This document shows, in pieces, positions 13,839 to 18,928 of a stretch of DNA of 18,928 nt. A program made the position numbers and the translations under genes. The stretch is taken from assembly GCA_964632355.1 (NCBI GenBank), contig CAZWBW010000055.1, forward strand, positions 1 to 18,928, in the 5' to 3' direction. The notes under the pieces were generated by a model, which saw nothing but the letters and a program-made list of their open reading frames with translations, was not told the origin of the DNA and made no database searches. Each line of letters begins with the position of its first letter. Positions within the stretch are counted from its first letter, which is position 1. Source of the DNA: JALOAP01 sp964632355. GTDB taxonomy: Bacteria > Chloroflexota > Dehalococcoidia > Tepidiformales > Tepidiformaceae.

Positions 13839-14282
13839 ATGCCGTCGTACGGGACGCCGGCCTCGCCTGCCGGGCGTCCGCGCACCACAGAGCGGATGGA
13901 GCGCGGTCCGGTGCAGGGGCTGATCCTGGTCGTCGACGATGACGATGCCGTACGAACGATGCTGAGCCGCCTGCTGCGAACACAGGGATACACCGTGCTG
14001 CAGGCGTCGCATACGAAGGAAGCGCGCGCAATCCTTGCGGAGCAGCGGCCCGACCTGGTGATCAGCGACATCGTGATGCCGGGGGAATCGGGAATTGAAT
14101 TGCGGCGGCACATGGCGCGCGAGTGGCCGGAGATTCCCGTCATATTGATCAGCGGGTACAGCCCCGAAGGGCCGGCCGAGTTCGCGGCACGTACCGAAAA
14201 CACGATCTTCGTGCAGAAGCCGTTCGCAGCGGACGACCTCCTTGCGCTGGTCCGGCAGACGCTTGCGCGGCGAAACCGCTAG
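13839..14282 (+). CDS. Single-domain response regulator (CheY-like receiver)
   Basis: 147 aa consisting of a receiver domain after a roughly 25-residue N-terminal extension. The acid pocket is D33-D36 (VVDDDDAVRT), the phospho-acceptor is D77 in VISDIVMPG, the switch serine is S105 (LISGYS), and the conserved lysine is K127 (VQKPF). There is no output domain, so it probably acts by protein contact or as a phosphorelay shuttle. The ATG at 13839 has GGGGGA 5 nt before it; an in-frame ATG at 13896 would remove the non-conserved extension. The 198-bp gap back to the divergent membrane gene must hold its promoter, but no clear boxes are visible. Its TAG overlaps the opposing gene's stop in CTAG (14279-14282). 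No histidine kinase is nearby. Confidence 0.88.
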   Translation: MPSYGTPASPAGRPRTTERMERGPVQGLILVVDDDDAVRTMLSRLLRTQGYTVLQASHTKEARAILAEQRPDLVISDIVMPGESGIELRRHMAREWPEIPVILISGYSPEGPAEFAARTENTIFVQKPFAADDLLALVRQTLARRNR

Positions 14283-15646
14283 CCGACGGGCACGAGCTCG
14301 TAGATCTCGATCAGCGCGGCGATGAGGCCGGGCGTGGCGACGCGCCCGAACAGTTCGTCGAGGTAGAGCAGGTTGAACGCCCGCCCCTCGTCGTGCCCGG
14401 CGGCACTGGCGAGGATTTCGACGTATTTGCGGGCGAGCGGCTCTTCCGGCGAATCGTTCGGGAGCCGCTCATACGCCGTCGCGACGAGGTCGGCGAACGA
14501 GCGTTGTCCGGCGGTGGTCAGCGGAAGGGCCTGTTCGACGCCGGGGCTTGGCAGCAGGCCGAGGCTTTCGGGAAGGCGGCGGCCGCTGTTGAACATGGCG
14601 ATGGCATCGACGTTCAGTTCGCGGCTGAGCGCGGTAACACCGTTGATGAGCGACGGGTCGAGCGTGACGAGCTGGATCCAGAGGAGGGTATCGAACGCGG
14701 TGGCGGCGATCTCTTCGAAGCGGCCGTCTTCGTAGTCGCAGTGGACGGCTTCGTGCGCGAGGACGGGCATGAGCAGTTCGAACCGTTCGGCTTCGAGCAC
14801 GGGGGAAATGGAAACTACGCGGGTGCCGTCGGGTTCGAAGGTGACGCGCGCGAAGAGGTCGGCTTCGTCGGGCGGGGCGGCGAACACGATGCGGTTCGAC
14901 GGCCGGCCGGTGCAGTTGTCTTCGGTGAGCAGGTCATCGATGGCCGGTTCGGCGAAGGTGCCGATGAGCCCGGCGAAGGCAGCCCGCAGCTTCGGCGAGG
15001 GCACGATGTCGGTCGGGATGGCGTCGTAGAGGGCGAGGGCACGCTCGGCGAGGGCGCCGCTCGGGTCGCGGAGCAGCATGTGCGCGAGCAGCGCCTCACG
15101 CTGGACTGCGGGGTCGCGGTCCGCGTCGGTTGGCGGGGGCGGTTCGCCCACGGGTGCGAACAGTTCGGTGCGGGCGGTGGCGAAGGGGAGGGCGGCGAGG
15201 GCGGCGGTGCTGGCGTCGAGGTCGCTGGTAACGGGGTAGAGGATTTCGCCGGGTTCGTTGCGCCGGAACGCGGACTTTGAAACCTTGAGTTGGCTGTCTT
15301 CGGGGATGAGCGCGTCGACGTAGAGGATGATGGTGCGGCCGTCGGGAGGCTGGCGTTCGGCTTCGCGGACGAGCACGCGTTTGCGGCCAGTCGCGCTCAC
15401 AAGGTCGGGGACGTCGAATTCGAACCGCGAGGCGAGCGGCACGCGCCCTTCGGCGATTTCGAAGTCGCGGTCGAATTCGATCGTGACGGTGCTGCTGAGC
15501 CGGGCTTCGCCATCGACCACGTCGCGAACGGCTTCGGCCGCGCGGACGTTCGGGATGGGCGGCGCTTCGCTGCTGCTGCAGGCGACGAGCAGAACTGACG
15601 CGAAGAACGCAGCGGCGAGGGCGAGCCAGGCAGAGAAACGCCCCAC
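14279..15646 (-). CDS. Lipoprotein with HExxH zincin-like motif
   Basis: 455 aa, started by GTG. The N-terminal signal has lipobox LVAC (C23) followed by Ser/Glu, so it is an exported lipoprotein. Residues about 50-125 are beta-rich (STVTIEFDRDFEIAEGRVPLA; RTIILYVDALIPEDSQLKVS). The helical second half contains LAHEAVHCDY, that is H298-E-A-V-H302, followed by FEEIAATAF (E311/E312). This is the layout of a zinc metallopeptidase with a glutamate third ligand. C243-type (DNCTG) and C303 cysteines might pair. I cannot assign it to a named peptidase family, and the short distance from H302 to the glutamate is unusual for gluzincins. The ribosome site is weak (GGTGGGA). Its stop overlaps that of the convergent response regulator. 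Peptidase activity is inference. Confidence 0.75.
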   Translation of the reverse strand: MGRFSAWLALAAAFFASVLLVACSSSEAPPIPNVRAAEAVRDVVDGEARLSSTVTIEFDRDFEIAEGRVPLASRFEFDVPDLVSATGRKRVLVREAERQPPDGRTIILYVDALIPEDSQLKVSKSAFRRNEPGEILYPVTSDLDASTAALAALPFATARTELFAPVGEPPPPTDADRDPAVQREALLAHMLLRDPSGALAERALALYDAIPTDIVPSPKLRAAFAGLIGTFAEPAIDDLLTEDNCTGRPSNRIVFAAPPDEADLFARVTFEPDGTRVVSISPVLEAERFELLMPVLAHEAVHCDYEDGRFEEIAATAFDTLLWIQLVTLDPSLINGVTALSRELNVDAIAMFNSGRRLPESLGLLPSPGVEQALPLTTAGQRSFADLVATAYERLPNDSPEEPLARKYVEILASAAGHDEGRAFNLLYLDELFGRVATPGLIAALIEIYELVPVG

Positions 15647-15737
15647 TTCCCACCACCCAGGGCGTGATGGGGGAAACGGTACACGAGGATGGGGCGCGGT
15701 TTACAGCTATTCGGCGTTGCAGGTATGCGAAGCGAGG

Positions 15738-16655
15738 CTAGCCGTCGCCTTGCCCGCGGAGGAAGTCTTCGACGTCGCGGAGGATGTCGTCGGCGGAGGG
15801 GAGTTCGCTGCCTTCGGAGTCGGGTGGCGTTTCGTCGGGTTCGCCGTAGTGCTCTTCGAGCGTGCGAACGTATGCGGCGATCTGGTCGTCGCCCCGGGAG
15901 GCTTCTTCGACGCGTGCGACGAAGCGGGCCCCCTCCTGTTCGAGGTCGCCGAGCGGCGGGGGCAGCCCGATGATGGGTTCGAGCGCCCGCAACAGGGCGA
16001 GCGTGGCTGGCGGGTTTTCGTCGGTGTTCAGGTAGTGCGGCACGCCCGCGGCGAGGCTGATGAGCGGGGCGTTGTACTTGCGGCGCAGGACATCGTGAAT
16101 GACGCCCAGGATGCCGGTCGGGCCCTGGTACAGGCTGCGCCCGAGCCCGTACTTCGCGGCGAGCCGCGGATCGGCCGACGAGCCGGTGACCGGCACGGGC
16201 CGGGTGTGCGGCGTGGCAGCAGGCCGTGCGACGAGCGTGCACACGAGCGAGGGCTGGGTGTTGGCGATGACTTCGGCGAGCCGTTCGGCGAAGGTGCGCC
16301 ACTTCAGGTTCGGTTCGACGCCCCGGACGATGACGATGTCGTTTGGCGCATCGTCGAGGCGGGCGTAGTACACCTCGTTTTCGGGCCAGCGAAGTTCGCG
16401 GACGCCGTTGACATCGAGCCGGACGATGGGCCGGGTATCGGTAAAGACGTAATAGTCTTCGGGGTCGACGGTGACGAAGCGCTGGGCGTTGTACGCGTCG
16501 ATGAGGCGGCGGGCTACGTCGACGGTGACAGTTCCGGTGTCGCTCCAGCCGGTGAACGCCATGATGACGACGGGCGAACGGAGGCCCGGGACCGGTGATA
16601 CATCGAAGCCATCCACACTGCCATTGTAGTTCCCGATTCCATAGCCGGTAGCCAC
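15738..16655 (-). CDS. PAC2-family protein (proteasome assembly chaperone 2-like)
   Basis: 305 aa matching the PAC2 family, whose bacterial and archaeal members are cytosolic proteins of unsettled function, some linked to proteasome assembly. Diagnostic stretches: SPVVIMAFTGWSDTG at the start, VTVDPEDYYVFTDTRP, the DIVIVRGVEPNLKWRTF segment, and ISLAAGVPHYLN with PPATLALLRALE. The C-terminal 50 residues are acidic and probably flexible (EEHYGEPDETPPDSEGSE). The GTG at 16655 has no spaced Shine-Dalgarno, and an in-frame GTG at 16616 is possible; the conserved part starts after both. It is divergent from pyrophosphatase with only 44 bp between starts. No proteasome gene is in the window. Confidence 0.85.
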   Translation of the reverse strand: MATGYGIGNYNGSVDGFDVSPVPGLRSPVVIMAFTGWSDTGTVTVDVARRLIDAYNAQRFVTVDPEDYYVFTDTRPIVRLDVNGVRELRWPENEVYYARLDDAPNDIVIVRGVEPNLKWRTFAERLAEVIANTQPSLVCTLVARPAATPHTRPVPVTGSSADPRLAAKYGLGRSLYQGPTGILGVIHDVLRRKYNAPLISLAAGVPHYLNTDENPPATLALLRALEPIIGLPPPLGDLEQEGARFVARVEEASRGDDQIAAYVRTLEEHYGEPDETPPDSEGSELPSADDILRDVEDFLRGQGDG

Positions 16656-16699
16656 CCCTTGAAATAGCCGCCAGGGAGAAGGCGCTCTACTCTCGGGAC

Positions 16700-17245
16700 A
16701 TGACCCATCCCTGGCACGACATCCATGTCGATGCGTCGCGCATCGACGAAGCCTTGCCCGTCGTCATCGAAATCCCGGCGGGCAGCAAGAACAAGTACGA
16801 ACTCGACAAGAAGAGCGGCCTGCTCATCCTGGACCGGGTGCTCTACAGCTCGGTCCACTACCCGGCGAACTATGGGTTCATCCCGCGGTCGTATTGCGAC
16901 GACGGCGACCCACTCGACGTGCTGGTGCTGGGCCAGGAGCCGATTCACCCACTCACCATCGTCATCGTCCGTCCCATCGGCCTGATGCGGATGAAGGACT
17001 CGGGGAAGGACGACGAGAAGATCCTGGCGGTGCACGCGAACGACCCGGCGTGGAACCACATCAAGGAGCTGGAGGACGCACCGCCGCACATCATGCGTGA
17101 GATCTCCCGGTTCTTCCTCGACTACAAGGTGCTCGAAGAGAAGGAAGTGGTGATCGACCCGTTCGAAGGCCGGGAGAAGGCGCTGGCGGCTATCGCCAAG
17201 TCGCTCGTGGAGTACGCGAACCTCCCCCCGGAAAAGCGCTGTTAG
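16700..17245 (+). CDS. ppa: Inorganic pyrophosphatase, family I
   Basis: 181 aa, the usual size for the soluble Mg-dependent family I enzyme that hydrolyses pyrophosphate in the cytosol and pulls nucleotide polymerisation forward. The family signature DGDPLDV is at residues 68-74. The metal-binding aspartates D68, D73, D100 and D105 keep exactly the spacing of E. coli D65, D70, D97 and D102. NKYELD near residue 34 and YPANYGFIP are also family hallmarks. The ATG at 16700 has only a weak GGGA before it. The promoter must lie in the 44-bp gap shared with the divergent PAC2 gene. Two overlapping hairpins follow the stop. Confidence 0.95.
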   Translation: MTHPWHDIHVDASRIDEALPVVIEIPAGSKNKYELDKKSGLLILDRVLYSSVHYPANYGFIPRSYCDDGDPLDVLVLGQEPIHPLTIVIVRPIGLMRMKDSGKDDEKILAVHANDPAWNHIKELEDAPPHIMREISRFFLDYKVLEEKEVVIDPFEGREKALAAIAKSLVEYANLPPEKRC

Positions 17246-17247
17246 CA

Positions 17248-17284
17248 GCACCGGAGCCGGTGCCCGGTGGCCAACGCCGGGCAC
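17248..17284 (+). terminator. Two overlapping, mutually exclusive hairpins after ppa
   Basis: Hairpin A: GCACCGG (17248-17254) with CCGGTGC (17257-17263), starting 3 bp after the stop. Hairpin B: GTGCCCGG (17260-17267) with CCGGGCAC (17277-17284), loop 9. They share 17260-17263, so both cannot form fully. No T-run follows, so Rho-independent termination is not certain. Confidence 0.5.
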
Positions 17285-17386
17285 GCGGATTCGAACTCCC
17301 GAGGGCTGGCTGGCCGCGGGAAGGAGCGGCGCGTTCGTTCGAGGGCGCGGCGGCGGCGCAACTGTTAAGCCGCCTAAGCGTTCTCC

Positions 17387-17416
17387 TTGTCCGCGTCGTG
17401 CAAACCTCCCTATAAT
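17387..17416 (+). promoter_or_regulatory. Sigma70-type promoter of dnaN
   Basis: TTGTCC (17387-17392) and a consensus TATAAT (17411-17416) with an 18-bp spacer; transcription should start near 17423, about 24 nt before the GTG. It is the clearest promoter in the window. No DnaA box-like TTATCCACA is seen nearby. Confidence 0.8.
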
Positions 17417-17446
17417 CCCTCGGAATCCTGTAGGCGGTGAATTGGG

Positions 17447-18607
17447 GTGAAAGTCGAGGTACTGCAGGAAAACCTTCAGCGCGGACTCTCCATCGTGAGC
17501 CGCGCCGTTGCGACGCGCTCCACATTGCCCATCACGGCCAATGTGTACCTCGGCACCGACCAGGGCCGGCTCAAGCTCGCCGCGACCGACCTGGACATCG
17601 CGCTCTCCGCATGGGTGGGCGCGAAGATCGACGAAGAAGGCGCGACGACGGTGCCTTCGCGGCTCATCAGCGACTTTGTGGCGTCGCTGCCGCCGGCCAC
17701 TGTGCGTCTCGAAGTCCCCGAGCGCAGCCGCCAGGTTCGCCTCGAATGCGCGCGGAACGAATCGACCATCAACGCAATGGACGCGGAGGACTTCCCGCGC
17801 ATCCCCGAAATCAAGGATGGCGTGACGCTTTCGCTCGACCCGCGGGTGCTCCGCAAGGCGATCGAACGCGTCGAGTTTGCTGCCGCCAGCGACGATAGCC
17901 GCCCGGTGCTCACGGGCGTGCACATGAAGTCGGATGGCGACCGGCTGACGTTGGCTTCGGCCGATGGCTTCCGGCTCGCGGTGGCGGAGATCACGCTGGC
18001 GCAGGCGCCGAGCGAAGCGATCGAAGTCATCGTGCCGGCGCGGGCGCTGCGTGAACTGGCGCGGCTCATCGCCGATACGAGCGAGCCGATCGAGATGCGC
18101 GTGAACCAGCAGCGCACGCAGGTACTGTTCCAGGTGACCGATATCGAGCTGGTGGCGCAGCTCATCCAGGGCACGTTTCCGAACTACAGCCAGCTCATCC
18201 CGGCGGAATGGACGACGCGGTGCGTGGTCCCGGTCGACGAATTCAAGCGGGAGGCGCGCATCGCGGCCATCTTCGCGCGCGACGGCAGCGGCATCATCCG
18301 CCTGCAGATGCAGCCGGGGAACGGCCTCCCGGGCACGCTGAAGGTGAGCGCCCGCGCGGACGAAATCGGCGACAACGAAGGCCAGATCGACGCGAAGATC
18401 GAATCGACGGCGGGCGAAGTCGCGAAGATCGCGTTCAACTCGCGCTATCTGCAGGATGTGCTGAACGCGCTCAGCGGGAACGTTGCGCTGGAGATGACGA
18501 GTCCCTCGAGCCAGGGCGTGTTCCGCCCGGTGGACGAAGACGGGAAGGAGATCGACGACGGCGGCAAGTACGTGCACGTCGTGATGCCGATGTTCGTCCA
18601 GTGGTGA
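17447..18607 (+). CDS. dnaN: DNA polymerase III sliding clamp (beta subunit)
   Basis: 386 aa, standard clamp length, with three repeated domains (about 1-120, 128-250, 255-386) that dimerise into the ring holding the replicative polymerase on DNA. Recognisable features: MKVEVLQENLQRGLSIVSRAV start, STLPITANVYL, LAATDLDIALS, RPVLTGVHM, SADGFRLAV, FPNYSQLIP, and the C-terminal YVHVVMPMFVQW with the hydrophobic-pocket methionines. The start is GTG at 17447; AGGCGG lies about 10 nt upstream. It has its own strong promoter. Neither dnaA nor recF flanks it here: pyrophosphatase is upstream and a protein kinase downstream, so it is not in the classical dnaA-dnaN-recF cluster on the side visible. Confidence 0.95.
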   Translation: MKVEVLQENLQRGLSIVSRAVATRSTLPITANVYLGTDQGRLKLAATDLDIALSAWVGAKIDEEGATTVPSRLISDFVASLPPATVRLEVPERSRQVRLECARNESTINAMDAEDFPRIPEIKDGVTLSLDPRVLRKAIERVEFAAASDDSRPVLTGVHMKSDGDRLTLASADGFRLAVAEITLAQAPSEAIEVIVPARALRELARLIADTSEPIEMRVNQQRTQVLFQVTDIELVAQLIQGTFPNYSQLIPAEWTTRCVVPVDEFKREARIAAIFARDGSGIIRLQMQPGNGLPGTLKVSARADEIGDNEGQIDAKIESTAGEVAKIAFNSRYLQDVLNALSGNVALEMTSPSSQGVFRPVDEDGKEIDDGGKYVHVVMPMFVQW

Positions 18608-18735
18608 GGTAGGGGGCGGTCTGTTCCAAATAGATCCTGCCTGAGACCAACTTCGTAGCGAGATCCGCGTCGAGACGGACCTGTTCCCCGTTTCGGCATT
18701 GCAGGAACTCGCGTGATTGCAAATACGTATTCCCC

Positions 18736-18741
18736 TACAAT
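18736..18741 (+). promoter_or_regulatory. Possible -10 box upstream of the kinase gene
   Basis: TACAAT in a locally A+T-rich stretch (about 18716-18760), 46-51 bp before the kinase GTG. A weak GTGATT lies 17 bp upstream as a potential -35; TTGCAA is closer but only 13 bp away. A small dyad CAAAA/TTTTG follows at 18747-18759. Confidence 0.35.
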
Positions 18742-18786
18742 CCGAACAAAAGTTCTTTTGGGCACGGGATCTTGGGCGAAGAGCTA

Positions 18787-18928
18787 GTGAAGCTGGAGCG
18801 CGAGTGGAGACTAGGCGACCGCATCGGCGGAGGCGGATTTGGTCAGGTGTTCGAGGCGGTCGCTGACGATGGGACATGCGGCGTTGTGAAGTTGATTCCC
18901 AAGGCGCCGGGGGTCGAGCGCGAACTGC
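18787..18928 (+). CDS. Serine/threonine protein kinase, N-terminal part
   Basis: Only the first 47 codons are in the window; the gene runs off the right edge. The reading frame gives LEREWRLGDRIGGGGFGQVF, where IGGGGFGQV is the glycine-rich ATP-binding loop (residues 13-21). It is followed by GVVKLIPK, in which K35 is the expected ATP-anchoring lysine of a Hanks-type kinase. The GTG at 18787 is chosen because the kinase fold starts right after; a TTG at 18772 is an alternative, and neither has a strong ribosome site. Whether it has a sensor or membrane domain cannot be seen. Confidence 0.75.
   Translation, partial: MKLEREWRLGDRIGGGGFGQVFEAVADDGTCGVVKLIPKAPGVEREL

Noticed and set aside
16625..16650. 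Heptamer-like ATAGCCGGTAGCC near the PAC2 start
   Set aside because: Only about two imperfect units, inside coding sequence (or its start region) at a 5' end, without the 7-bp register of the true arrays.
17280..17306. tRNA 3'-end-like text on the minus strand (GAGTTCGAATCC)
   Set aside because: The T-stem does not pair beyond one base, no matching acceptor 5' strand or anticodon arm lies at the right distance, and TTCGAA is a common word in this DNA. Chance resemblance is more likely than an att remnant.
16514..18877. 787-codon minus-strand frame across ppa, dnaN and the kinase start
   Set aside because: Covers three clearly recognised plus-strand genes and is rich in Arg/His without any family motif.

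Overview
The window is a G+C-rich bacterial chromosome segment, roughly two thirds G+C by eye. It is densely packed with genes on both strands and has a mostly housekeeping and cell-surface gene content. I see no rRNA, no complete tRNA, no CRISPR array and no insertion sequence. The style suggests a member of the Chloroflexota: a clamp protein ending in a HVVMPMFVQW-type tail, a PAC2 protein, secreted GWNNVAYLG-type and IPT/TIG proteins, GTG starts, and heptanucleotide repeats between genes. This is an inference from protein style; no marker gene here fixes the taxon.

Layout. 60-1923: a CysM-like cysteine synthase (+) converges on an alpha/beta hydrolase (-). 2139-6895 (- strand): a lone terminase-like ATPase/nuclease, then a closely linked pair of exported proteins, one small GWNNVAYLG-type protein and one 832-aa protein with three IPT/TIG domains. 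7031-10297: a five-PAS diguanylate cyclase (+) converges on a LOG-family phosphoribohydrolase (-). 10634-12669 (+): a PAP2-family membrane phosphatase, then a Tat/lipobox multicopper oxidase behind a leader with a CRP-like site and two further dyads. 12699-12979: a very strong hairpin plus repeats. 12973-13640 (-): a translationally coupled pair, a two-TM membrane protein and a small charged protein. 13839-16655: a single-domain response regulator (+) whose stop codon overlaps that of a convergent HExxH lipoprotein (-), then a PAC2 protein (-). 16700-18928 (+): inorganic pyrophosphatase, the DNA polymerase III sliding clamp with a clear sigma70-type promoter, and the first 47 codons of a Ser/Thr protein kinase.

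The most unusual signal is a family of 7-bp tandem repeat arrays (about 1076, 2104, 9461, 12741, 12830 and 12903). They lie only beyond the 3' ends of genes and usually beside a strong hairpin. All three convergent intergenic gaps have one, and none lies in a divergent or promoter gap. Near 12733-12903 the heptamers are built into two copies of a larger 82-89 bp repeat. Other points of interest are the lone terminase, the HExxH lipoprotein with no family I can name, and the regulatory leader of the multicopper oxidase.

How the genes relate: there is no single pathway. The exported pair (4642-5403 and 2139-4637) probably works together at the surface. The cyclase and the response regulator are signalling proteins with unidentified partners. 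Pyrophosphatase and clamp both serve nucleotide polymerisation, but they appear to be separate transcription units.
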